From positions 1-64,000 of the forward strand of contig CANRAR010000006.1 in assembly GCA_947628675.1 (NCBI GenBank): a stretch of DNA of 64,000 nt, written 5' to 3'. The stretch comes from an uncultured Clostridia bacterium. Its GTDB lineage: Bacteria > Bacillota > Clostridia > Christensenellales > Borkfalkiaceae. Both the position numbers and the translations under genes were made by a program. The notes under the pieces were generated by a model. It searched no databases, was not told where the DNA came from, and was given only the letters and a program-made list of their open reading frames with translations. Every line of letters starts with the position of its first letter. Position 1 is the stretch's first letter. Shown here one piece after another: positions 8,665 through 17,404 of this stretch.

Positions 8665-10881
8665 TTATGCGTTGATGTTGGCGAGGTCGGAATAGCGGTC
8701 TTCGAACTTCTCGGAGCATACCTCCACGTAGCCGTTGATGACCTGCGTCTGCTTATCCGACGTGTACTGCGAGATGCTCTGCTCTTTCAGGCTCTCGAAG
8801 AAGAGATAGGAGAAGGTGCCCTCTTCGCCCTTCTCGGCGTCCTTATACTCGAAGGGCGAGGTGTTCGCCTCTTTGAAGGAGAACGTGCAGTAGATGAAGT
8901 GCCAGCCGTACTCAGAGGGGACGACGATGTAGTGCCCCGCGCCTGCCTTGACGGCCTGCTGTGCCGCGTACTCGAACTCGGAGACGAAGTCGGTCTTGGC
9001 GGGCGTCACGGCATAGCCGAGGTAGGAGTTGAGCCCCGCCGTATCCGTATTATATGCGAAGGACAACTCGTTGATGACGGAGAACGCGGTATTTTCCCAC
9101 GAGCCGCGGACGAACATCTTGTTCGGATCGAACGTAGCATCACCGGCAACATAGCCCGACGCATAGACGAATTGCGAATAGTCGATGTCTCCCTTCTTGT
9201 GCTCGGGCGTCGTTGAGCCGTAGTAATAGTCGGTCGCTGACTTGGTGAAGTAGTTGGCTGTATCGATTGTTTCGTCCGGCGTGACGGTGAGCGGCGTCGC
9301 GCTCGCGCCATAGGTCGCCGAGCCCAAATAGTTCGTGACTTCGGCGAGGAAGCCGTCGATCGAGATCTTGTTGGGGGTGAGCGTGTAGTGCGTGTGCCCC
9401 TTTTCTTCCTTCTCGGTCACCTTGCCGTTGTAGGTGTACTTGCCGTAGTAATTTTTGAGCGCCTCGTACTCGGTGCCCGTGTTGCCCTCGGCATCGGGAA
9501 GGCAATCTTCAAAGAAGAGATATTTGCGGGCATCGTCGCCGCCGTTGTAGGCGGTCGCCCCCTCTTTTTCGGTGTAATCGAAGGAGTAGTCGTCGTGACC
9601 CGTGAACCACGTGCCGCGCTGGTCGGTCGCCGTGACGTTTTGGAGGATGGCGGCGCGCTGGGCGAACTTGTTGCCCTTCTTATCGCCGCTATCGATGGGC
9701 GCATCGGTGAGTTCCTGCTTCTGCGCCTCGGAGAAGGGCAAAAGAATGTTGATGACAAAGCCGTAATTCGCCTCGGGCGCGGTGAGGACAAAGGAGGTAT
9801 CCGAGACGCCGTCCAAAGCGGTTTCGAAGGCTTCCGCATCGTCCTTATAGGCCGCCTGCTGGGAGGCGAGTTTCATTTCAAACTGCTTGGCGACCCAATC
9901 GGAGTCCTCGGTCTGCTTCTTGGTGAGGATGTCCTCCGCCTCTTTTTCGTATTGGTCGTTGAGTTTTTGCAGGAGCGCGCTCTCATAGGCGCTCTTGACT
10001 TCCATGGAGTAGTAGACGAGACTCTCGATCTCAGTGGTATCCTCGCCCGAATACAGGAGCGCGTAGGAGCGGAGATTGCTCAAAAACTGCGTGTATGCCT
10101 TTCTGCGGGTGGTGGCGGTGGAGCCTTCGACGGGCTCGTACTCACCGCACTCGGCGACGTGACGGGACGTGCCCGTGTAGATTTCGTAATTTTCGGGGTA
10201 GTAGTCCTCTTCCTCGGTGTTGACGCCCGTGGGGATCGTGCGCACGTCTTCATCGTGGTCGTGATCGTCGGTCGCTGAAATGATGCTCTCCTCCTGCGAG
10301 TCGAGGGCATCGTTGACGGAGGATTTGAGGTCGTAAATGGCCTTCTTCTCCTCGGCGTCCGTGAGGAAGTAGCCGAGACCCGCGATCTCCTCTTCGAGTT
10401 TCTTCTTGGCGGCGGAGGCATCCTTATACGCTTCGCTCGCCGCATTGACGGCGGCTTCGTAGCCCGAAACGCTGAAAGTCGCCTTCTCTTCGCTGCCCTC
10501 TGCCACCGCGCCGTTTTGGAGGAAATAAACTTTGGCATATTGAATGTAGATCTGACGGTTGATGAGCGTATCGCAGATGGTATCGAAGGCATCGGCATAC
10601 GAGTAGCCGCCGTTGACGAGCGACCCGCCCTGCGAGGCGAACAGCGAGACGAGATCCCGCTTGGTGATCTCGGACGTGGTGACGACCTTTTCGTAATTCT
10701 TGCCCGCGTACTTGCCGCCTTCCTTGAAATCGTCCGAGGCGGTCAAATTGACCGTGGCGACGACCTGCTCATAGTCCTTACGGGCATCGTCGGTGGTGAG
10801 GCCATCGCACCCCGCGAGCACCCCGCACACCATGACTGCCGAAAGCGCAACTGCCGCTATCGCTCTCTTTTTCATCTTCAT
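8665..10881 (-). CDS. Lipoprotein with PrsA/SurA-like parvulin peptidyl-prolyl isomerase region
   Basis: Lipobox VMVCGVLAGCDG; SurA-N-like N terminus; C-terminal AGHYIVVPSEYGWHFIYCTFSFKE parvulin-like. Confidence 0.65.
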   Translation of the reverse strand: MKMKKRAIAAVALSAVMVCGVLAGCDGLTTDDARKDYEQVVATVNLTASDDFKEGGKYAGKNYEKVVTTSEITKRDLVSLFASQGGSLVNGGYSYADAFDTICDTLINRQIYIQYAKVYFLQNGAVAEGSEEKATFSVSGYEAAVNAASEAYKDASAAKKKLEEEIAGLGYFLTDAEEKKAIYDLKSSVNDALDSQEESIISATDDHDHDEDVRTIPTGVNTEEEDYYPENYEIYTGTSRHVAECGEYEPVEGSTATTRRKAYTQFLSNLRSYALLYSGEDTTEIESLVYYSMEVKSAYESALLQKLNDQYEKEAEDILTKKQTEDSDWVAKQFEMKLASQQAAYKDDAEAFETALDGVSDTSFVLTAPEANYGFVINILLPFSEAQKQELTDAPIDSGDKKGNKFAQRAAILQNVTATDQRGTWFTGHDDYSFDYTEKEGATAYNGGDDARKYLFFEDCLPDAEGNTGTEYEALKNYYGKYTYNGKVTEKEEKGHTHYTLTPNKISIDGFLAEVTNYLGSATYGASATPLTVTPDETIDTANYFTKSATDYYYGSTTPEHKKGDIDYSQFVYASGYVAGDATFDPNKMFVRGSWENTAFSVINELSFAYNTDTAGLNSYLGYAVTPAKTDFVSEFEYAAQQAVKAGAGHYIVVPSEYGWHFIYCTFSFKEANTSPFEYKDAEKGEEGTFSYLFFESLKEQSISQYTSDKQTQVINGYVEVCSEKFEDRYSDLANINA

Positions 10882-10993
10882 ATCTTTTTCGCTCCGAACT
10901 TCTTGTTTTCGGTGCGGGACATACGTCCCGCATTTTCATACATTCCCTATTATAACCTATTTCCGCAAATTGTGCAATTCTTTTTTAGGAAAA

Positions 10994-13900
10994 TCATGCA
11001 AAAGTTGCCGCAAATTTGAGAAATTTCGTCATCTGCACCATGGTTTTGCCGCTATCCGACGCGGGACGGAATTTGAGGACGGGCGCAGTCGTCATATCGA
11101 GGGCGTAGGCGCCGCGGTATTTTTCCATGGCGGCCTGCATCCGCTCGTCCGAAAGAGCCGCAAGCGAGGTGAATTCGAGGGCGCCGCCCTTGCTGCTCAC
11201 CGAGATCTTTTTGACTTTGAGGCGGGCGGCGTAACTCTTCATGACCGCGATGACGAGAAGGTTCAGTGTCTCGGGCGGGAGCGCACCGTACGTCTCCTCC
11301 ATGGAGACGCAGACGCGCTTGTAGTCGGCGGCCGAGCGGATCTCGGCGATCTGCTTGTAGCAGTCCATGCGACCCGCGGGGGATTCGACGTACTTCTCGG
11401 AGATGAACGCCGTTGCCTTGACGTCGAGATCGACGGGCTCCTGCGTCTCGCCCGTGAGTTCTTCCTTCAAAAGTTTGGCATATAACTCGTAGCCGACCCG
11501 ATCCATGTGCCCGTGCTGTTCGGCGCCGAGGACGTTGCCCGCGCCCCTAATTTCGAGGTCGCGCATGGCAATTTTGAAGCCCGCGCCGAGTTCGGTGAAC
11601 TGCATGATGGCTTTGAGGCGCTCGGCGGCGTTCTCCGTCATGACCTTTTCCGCCTTGTAGGTGAAGTAGGCGTGGGCGAGCCTCAGCCCCCTCCCCACCC
11701 TGCCGCGGAGTTGATAGAGTTGGGAGATGCCGAGCCTATCGGCGTCGATGACGATGAGGGTGTTGGCGTTGGGGAGATCGACGCCGTTCTCGATGATGGT
11801 CGTGGTGACGAGGATATCGTACTCGCCGCGGTAGAAGCCGAACACGTTTTTTTCGAGCGCGGACTTCTCCATTCTGCCGTGGGCGACGGCGACGCGCGCC
11901 TCGGGGAGGATCTCGCGGACGCGCTTTGCGTAACTTTCGATGGTCTCCACGCGGTTGTAGAGGAGGAAAATTTGCCCGCGGCGGGCGATTTCGCGGAGGC
12001 AGGCGTCGCGGATGAGGGTCTCCGTCTCCTCCGTGACGTAGGTCTGCACGGGGAGGCGCGCCTGCGGGGGCGTACGGATGGTGGAAATATCGCGGATGCC
12101 CGAAAGGGACAGGTGGAGGGTGCGCGGGATGGGGGTCGCCGTCATGGTGAGGCAATCCACATTGCGCTTGACGTTTTTGATCTTCTCCTTGTGCTCGACG
12201 CCGAAGCGCTGTTCTTCGTCGAGAATGAGAAGCCCGAGGTCGCGGAACTTGACGTCGGCGGAGAGCAGACGGTGGGTGCCGATGAGAAGATCGATTTCGC
12301 CCTTTGCCGCGGCGGCGAGGGTCTCATTGACTTCCCTTTCGGTGCGGAAACGGTTGAGGCAGGCGATGCGGACGCCGAATTCCTTCATGCGCTCCGAAGC
12401 CGTCTGGAAGTGCTGCTCGGAGAGCACCGTGGACGGGCACATGAGGGCGACCTGCCGCCCCGCCAAGATGCAGAGGTAGGCGGCGCGGAGGGCGACTTCC
12501 GTCTTGCCGAAGCCGACGTCGCCCACGAGCAGGCGATCCATCACCTTATCCGAGCACATATCCTCGCGGATCTCATCGAAGGAGACGCGCTGGTCGGGGG
12601 TCTCCTCGTAGGGAAATGCCGCCTCGAACTCCTCCATCTCCTCACGGTAGTCGGGGAAGACGTAGCCGCGGCGCTCCTGCCGCTCGGCGTAGAGGTTTTT
12701 GAGGTCGAACGCCATCTTCTTGAGGGACGCGCGGACGCGGGCTTTGACGCGCTCGAACTCGCCGCCGCCTATTTTGGAGAGGGTGGGGTGATCTTCCCCC
12801 ATGTATTTGGAGAGGGCGTCCATCTGCTCGACGGGGACGTAGAGGGTGTCGCCGTCGCGGTATTCGAGGGCGATGTACTCCTTCGTGCCGTCGGTGGTCT
12901 CAATTTTTTTAGTGCCCGTGATGCGGCCGACGCCGTAACTCTCGTGCACGGCGTAGTCCCCCACCTCGGGCGCGACGAAAAAGTCCCCTCTCCGCTTCTT
13001 GATGCGCCTTTCCTTGGGCGACTTGGTGAATAAGTCGCCCGTGCCGATGACGGCGAGTTTGCATTCGTGGAGAAGGAAGCCGTGGTCGAGCGTTTCGGGG
13101 ACGGCGACGGCGCCTTGGAAGCTTGCAAGCGAGGCGGGCGGCGGGGAAAGGGAAATTTCGCGCTCCGCAAGTTCCTCCTCCACCCGCTCGGCGCGCTCGG
13201 GGGTGCCGCACCACAGCATGGCGCGATAGCCCGTCTTTTTCCACGCGGCAAGGTCGGTTGCAAGGTCTGCAAGGGAATTGAGATACTTCCGCGCGGGGGG
13301 CGCGGCGATATGGAACATTTTGAGGGGCTCGAAGAAGCCCACCCTGCCCGAAAATGTGGCGAGCGCGAGGGTGCGGCAGTCGGAAAAATTTTCAACTTGC
13401 GCGGGGGGGACGTACTGCGCCTCGGAAAAGCGCATCACCTCCCCCGCCCCGTAGAGCGCGCGGAAGCGTTCGCCGTGCTCGCCGTAGAGACCGTTCAGTT
13501 TATCCGCGATGAGTTTGGGCTCATCGAAGATGACGAGGGCGTCCCCGAAGAGAGACCGCGGGGCGGCGGCATTTGAAAGAACGGGCAGGAGAAAATCCGA
13601 GCGGTAATTTTCCGCTTCAAGTTCGGCAGCAAGGGAGCGGAGGCGGTCTCTCGCCTCCCGCGGGGCGGCGGCGACCTCCTCACCTACGATTTGCGCGAGG
13701 CGCTCCTCCTCGCCCTCTTCCAAACAGGCGTCGGTGGCGGCGAGAAGATCGAGGGCGGAAAGTTTGGGGTAGCGCTCGCCCGTCGCCTCGTCGTACGGCT
13801 TGATGGCCTCCACTTCGTCGCCGAAGAAGTCCACGCGGACGGGGTGCTCGCTCCCCACCGCCCAAATATCGAGGATGTCCCCGCGGACGGCGAGCGCGCC

Positions 13901-14380
13901 GGGGGCTTCCACCTCGTACTCGCGGGAATAGCCCGCACGGATGAGGGCATCGACGAGGGCGCGCATCTCCGTCTCCTTCCCCACCTCGAGGGAAAAGACG
14001 GGCAGCCGCTTTGGCACGAGTTGGACGATCGCCTCGACGTCGGCGACGAGCACTTCCGCGCCCCGCTCCCACTCGTAGAGGGCGTGGAGGCGGCGGTAGA
14101 GGGCATCCTTGGAGCCCGCCTTGCGGTATAAAAGCACCTCGTCCTTGGCACAAAGAAGGGCGCACCTCTTGCCCGAGAGCGCGCCGATACTTTCCGCCGC
14201 GCGCTTTGCCGTGAGCGCATCCGCCGTGAGATAGACGGCGCGCCCCCTTACGAGCGCGGCGATGAGATATTTGACGGGGTCGGAGACGCCGGATACCGCC
14301 GCGGGGACGCCCTTCTCCAAGGCAGCCCCGAGGAGCGGGAAGTCCCCGCCGATCCCTTCAAAGGAGAAAAAACCTTTCAT
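10994..14380 (-). CDS. mfd: Transcription-repair coupling factor
   Basis: UvrB-like N terminus, DYAVHESYGVGRITG, GDVGFGKTEVALRAAY, DEEQRFGVEHKEKIK, TATPIPRTLHLSLSGIRDIS. Confidence 0.97.
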   Translation of the reverse strand: MKGFFSFEGIGGDFPLLGAALEKGVPAAVSGVSDPVKYLIAALVRGRAVYLTADALTAKRAAESIGALSGKRCALLCAKDEVLLYRKAGSKDALYRRLHALYEWERGAEVLVADVEAIVQLVPKRLPVFSLEVGKETEMRALVDALIRAGYSREYEVEAPGALAVRGDILDIWAVGSEHPVRVDFFGDEVEAIKPYDEATGERYPKLSALDLLAATDACLEEGEEERLAQIVGEEVAAAPREARDRLRSLAAELEAENYRSDFLLPVLSNAAAPRSLFGDALVIFDEPKLIADKLNGLYGEHGERFRALYGAGEVMRFSEAQYVPPAQVENFSDCRTLALATFSGRVGFFEPLKMFHIAAPPARKYLNSLADLATDLAAWKKTGYRAMLWCGTPERAERVEEELAEREISLSPPPASLASFQGAVAVPETLDHGFLLHECKLAVIGTGDLFTKSPKERRIKKRRGDFFVAPEVGDYAVHESYGVGRITGTKKIETTDGTKEYIALEYRDGDTLYVPVEQMDALSKYMGEDHPTLSKIGGGEFERVKARVRASLKKMAFDLKNLYAERQERRGYVFPDYREEMEEFEAAFPYEETPDQRVSFDEIREDMCSDKVMDRLLVGDVGFGKTEVALRAAYLCILAGRQVALMCPSTVLSEQHFQTASERMKEFGVRIACLNRFRTEREVNETLAAAAKGEIDLLIGTHRLLSADVKFRDLGLLILDEEQRFGVEHKEKIKNVKRNVDCLTMTATPIPRTLHLSLSGIRDISTIRTPPQARLPVQTYVTEETETLIRDACLREIARRGQIFLLYNRVETIESYAKRVREILPEARVAVAHGRMEKSALEKNVFGFYRGEYDILVTTTIIENGVDLPNANTLIVIDADRLGISQLYQLRGRVGRGLRLAHAYFTYKAEKVMTENAAERLKAIMQFTELGAGFKIAMRDLEIRGAGNVLGAEQHGHMDRVGYELYAKLLKEELTGETQEPVDLDVKATAFISEKYVESPAGRMDCYKQIAEIRSAADYKRVCVSMEETYGALPPETLNLLVIAVMKSYAARLKVKKISVSSKGGALEFTSLAALSDERMQAAMEKYRGAYALDMTTAPVLKFRPASDSGKTMVQMTKFLKFAATFA

Positions 14381-14940
14381 GCGTTGTACTTTGTCATGAC
14401 GAGATCGATGTTCTCGCCGCGGGCGATGGCGATCGCCGCCTCCGCCGCACGGGTACACGCCGAGGCGAAGAGGTCGTAATCCTCCCTCTTCACGTCGGAG
14501 AGCACGTAGTTGATGAGCGGAATGTTGACCTCTTCATCGCGGATGCCGATGCGCACACGGGCAAACTCCGTGAGCCCCGTTTCGGCAATGACGGAACGCA
14601 TTCCGTTGTGGGTGCCCGCGCTCCCCGAGGGGCGGACGCGGACATGACCCTTGGGAAGGTCGTAGTCGTCGTAGATGACGACAAGTTCGCGTTCCGTGAG
14701 TTTGTACTTACCCATGAGCTGTTTGACGGCGCGACCCGAGGCGTTCATGTACGTGAGCGGGCGGGCGATGACAATCTTTTCGCCGCCGAGGTAGCCCTCC
14801 GCGACGCTCGCTTCGCACTCCTTCTTCTTGAACTTTGCGCCGAGCATCGCCGCGGCGTCCCCCGCGGCGAGAAAGCCCATGTTATGAAAGGTTTTGGCGT
14901 ATTTTTCCTCGGGATTTCCGAGGCCGACAATGAGAAACAT
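14377..14940 (-). CDS. pth: Peptidyl-tRNA hydrolase
   Basis: MFLIVGLGNPEEKYAKTFHNMGF..MNASGRAV..YDDYDLPKGHVRVRPSGSAGTHNGMRS; overlaps mfd start. Confidence 0.95.
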   Translation of the reverse strand: MFLIVGLGNPEEKYAKTFHNMGFLAAGDAAAMLGAKFKKKECEASVAEGYLGGEKIVIARPLTYMNASGRAVKQLMGKYKLTERELVVIYDDYDLPKGHVRVRPSGSAGTHNGMRSVIAETGLTEFARVRIGIRDEEVNIPLINYVLSDVKREDYDLFASACTRAAEAAIAIARGENIDLVMTKYNA

Positions 14941-14958
14941 ATGCTCTTTCCGTTTTGG

Positions 14959-14986
14959 AAAGCCGCCGCTCATCGCGGCGGCTTTT
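14959..14986. terminator. Rho-independent-like hairpin
   Basis: aaagccgccgctcatcgcggcggctttt. Confidence 0.7.
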
Positions 14987-14992
14987 GCTTGT

Positions 14993-15045
14993 GGACTTCG
15001 TTGTTCGGGATTCTTCACCCCCTACGGGGGTTCAGAATGACGCGT
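14993..15045 (+). repeat. Family-1 hairpin repeat
   Basis: ggacttcgttgttcgggattcttcaccccctacgggggttcagaatgacgcg. Confidence 0.9.
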
Positions 15046-15056
15046 AAGAGAGAGGC

Positions 15057-15095
15057 AAGATACGCTCGCCCGCTCCGCGGGCTCGGTATGAGGGG
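15057..15095 (+). repeat. Family-2 hairpin repeat
   Basis: aagatacgctcgcccgctccgcgggctcggtatgagg. Confidence 0.85.
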
Positions 15096-15098
15096 ATG

Positions 15099-16046
15099 TT
15101 AGTCGTATATTTTACTCATGGGCTTGTCAAGATACACGTTCTCGATGGCGGCGGCGAAGATGTCCGCCGTGGAGAGGATCTTCATCTTGGGCAGAATTTT
15201 CTCGGGAGGGAGTTGGATGGTATCGAGCATGACGAGTTCGTCGATGGCGGAATCCCGAAGCCGCTCGATGGCAGGCCCCGACAGAACCGCGTGGGTGCAA
15301 CACGCCTTGATTTCCTTTGCACCCGCCTTGACGAGCGCTTCCGCGCCCTGCACGATGGTGCCGCCCGTATCGATCATGTCGTCCACGAGGAGACACCGCT
15401 TGCCCTCGACGTTGCCGATGATGTTCATGACCTCCATGACGTTCGCCTTGGGACGGCGCTTATCGATGATGGCGAGGGGACACCCGAGGCGCTCCGCCAC
15501 CTTCCTCGAACGGTTGACCGAGCCGATGTCGGGCGAGACGACGATGAAATCTTCCCCCAACTTGTCGGCATAATAACTGTAAAGAAGGGGCCCGCCGAGG
15601 AGGTTATCCACGGGGATATTGAAAAAGCCCTGTATCTGCGCGGCGTGGAGATCCATGGTGAGGACTCTGTCCGCGCCCGCCGAGGTGATGAGGTCGGCGA
15701 CGAGTTTTGCCGTGATGGGGTCGCGCGAGCGGGCTTTCCTATCCTGCCGCGCATAGCCGAAGTACGGCATCACGGCGGTGACACGCCCCGCCGATGCGCG
15801 CTTGGCGGCGTCGATCATGATGAGGAGTTCCATCAAATTGTCGTTGACGGGGTTGGACGTCGATTGGATGATGAAAAGATCCCGCCCTCTCACCGTTTCG
15901 GCGATGTGGACGGAGGTCTCGCCATCCGAAAACTTCCCCACTTCCACCTCCCCGAGGCTCGTGTTGAGCTTGGCCGCGACGGCGCGCGCCAAAGGAAGGT
16001 TGGAATTGCCCGCGAACAACTTGATTTCGTTTCCGTGCGTGATCAT
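15099..16046 (-). CDS. prs: Ribose-phosphate pyrophosphokinase
   Basis: IKLFAGNSNLPLARAVAAKLNTSLGEVEVGKFSDGETSVHIAETVRGRDLFIIQST; VDDMIDTGGTI PRPP loop. Confidence 0.97.
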   Translation of the reverse strand: MITHGNEIKLFAGNSNLPLARAVAAKLNTSLGEVEVGKFSDGETSVHIAETVRGRDLFIIQSTSNPVNDNLMELLIMIDAAKRASAGRVTAVMPYFGYARQDRKARSRDPITAKLVADLITSAGADRVLTMDLHAAQIQGFFNIPVDNLLGGPLLYSYYADKLGEDFIVVSPDIGSVNRSRKVAERLGCPLAIIDKRRPKANVMEVMNIIGNVEGKRCLLVDDMIDTGGTIVQGAEALVKAGAKEIKACCTHAVLSGPAIERLRDSAIDELVMLDTIQLPPEKILPKMKILSTADIFAAAIENVYLDKPMSKIYD

Positions 16047-16136
16047 ATTCTGTTTCCTCGCGTATTTTCCTACGTGCAGTTCTATTGTACCCGTTTTGGG
16101 CGCGTTCGTCAAATGTTTCGGGGGGAGAAATAAAAT

Positions 16137-17306
16137 TTATTTGCGGGCGACGCCGCTTGTCCTTGCCGCCGCCGCGACCGCTCGGGCGACCGCCTCGTGC
16201 GCCGAAAGATCGTAGGCGTAGGGCAGGATGTAGTCGGGCGAGAGGTCGCCCTTCACGCAGGAGGCGATGGCCTCGCTCGCCGCAAACATCATTTCGTCGT
16301 TTACCGTGCGGGCGCGGACGTCCAATGCGCCGCGGAAGAGCCCCGGAAATACCAATACATTGTTGATTTGGTTGGGCTTTTCGGAGGAACCCGTGCCCAC
16401 AACTGCGGCACCCGCGGCGAGGGCTTCCTCCCGCGAAATTTCGGGGACGGGGTTGGCGCAGGTGAAAACGACGGGATCTTTTGCCATGGAGCGCACCATG
16501 TCGCCCGTCACACAGCCCGCGACCGAGACGCCGATGAAGACGTCAGCGCCCCGCATGGCGTCTTGCAGGGCGCCCCTGATGTGCCCGCGGTTGGTGAGGG
16601 CGGCGAGCTCCATATGGGCGGGAGAGAGCGTTTCGTCCCCCTCGCAGAGAATGCCGCATTTATCGCAGGCGACGACCTCCCCCACGCCGAAGCGGAGAAG
16701 GTACTTGGCGATGGCCGTGCCCGCCGCCCCTGCGCCGTTGATGACGACGTGGATGTTCTCTCTCTCCTTTCCGACGAGTTTTAAGGCGTTGACGAGGGCG
16801 GCCGCCATGACGACGGCGGTGCCGTGCTGGTCGTCGTGAAAGACGGGGATATCGAGATCCTCTTTGAGGCGGCGCTCGATCTCGAAACAGCGGGGCGCGG
16901 CGATGTCCTCCAAATTGATGCCGCCGAAGGAGCCCGCGAGAAGTTCGACGGTTCTCACAATTTCATCGGGATCCTTGGAGCGGATGCAGAGCGGGAAGGC
17001 ATCTACCCCGCCGAACGCCTTGAAGAGGGCGCACTTGCCCTCCATGACGGGCATCCCCGCCTCGGGGCCGATGTCGCCGAGCCCCAAAACCGCGGTGCCG
17101 TCGGTGATGACGGGCACGGTGTTCCAACGGCGGGTGAGTTCAAAACTCTTTTCGGGGTCCTTTTGAATGGCGAGACAGGGCTCCGCGACGCCCGGCGTAT
17201 AGGCGAGCGAGAGTTTTTCGCGGGTATCCACCTCGACGCGGGGCGCAATTTCGATCTTGCCCCGCCACTTGGCGTGTTCGATGAGCGATTGCTTTCTGTA
17301 ATCCAT
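16137..17306 (-). CDS. Malic enzyme (NAD(P)-dependent malate dehydrogenase, decarboxylating)
   Basis: SLAYTPGVAEPCLAI..NTVPVITDGTAVLGLGDIGPEAGMPVMEGK..VFHDDQHGTAVV..FPGLFRGAL. Confidence 0.95.
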   Translation of the reverse strand: MDYRKQSLIEHAKWRGKIEIAPRVEVDTREKLSLAYTPGVAEPCLAIQKDPEKSFELTRRWNTVPVITDGTAVLGLGDIGPEAGMPVMEGKCALFKAFGGVDAFPLCIRSKDPDEIVRTVELLAGSFGGINLEDIAAPRCFEIERRLKEDLDIPVFHDDQHGTAVVMAAALVNALKLVGKERENIHVVINGAGAAGTAIAKYLLRFGVGEVVACDKCGILCEGDETLSPAHMELAALTNRGHIRGALQDAMRGADVFIGVSVAGCVTGDMVRSMAKDPVVFTCANPVPEISREEALAAGAAVVGTGSSEKPNQINNVLVFPGLFRGALDVRARTVNDEMMFAASEAIASCVKGDLSPDYILPYAYDLSAHEAVARAVAAAARTSGVARK

Positions 17307-17361
17307 GGCTACTCCTCTTTCTCCCATTATAGCCGAAAAGCGGAGCGGGGTCAACAAAAAT

Positions 17362-17396
17362 AAAAGCCCGCGCTCTTTTGGAACGCGGGCTTTTTT
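17362..17396 (-). terminator. Terminator downstream of GH51 gene
   Basis: aaaagcccgcgctcttttggaacgcgggctttttta. Confidence 0.8.
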
Positions 17397-17404
17397 ACGA
17401 TTTG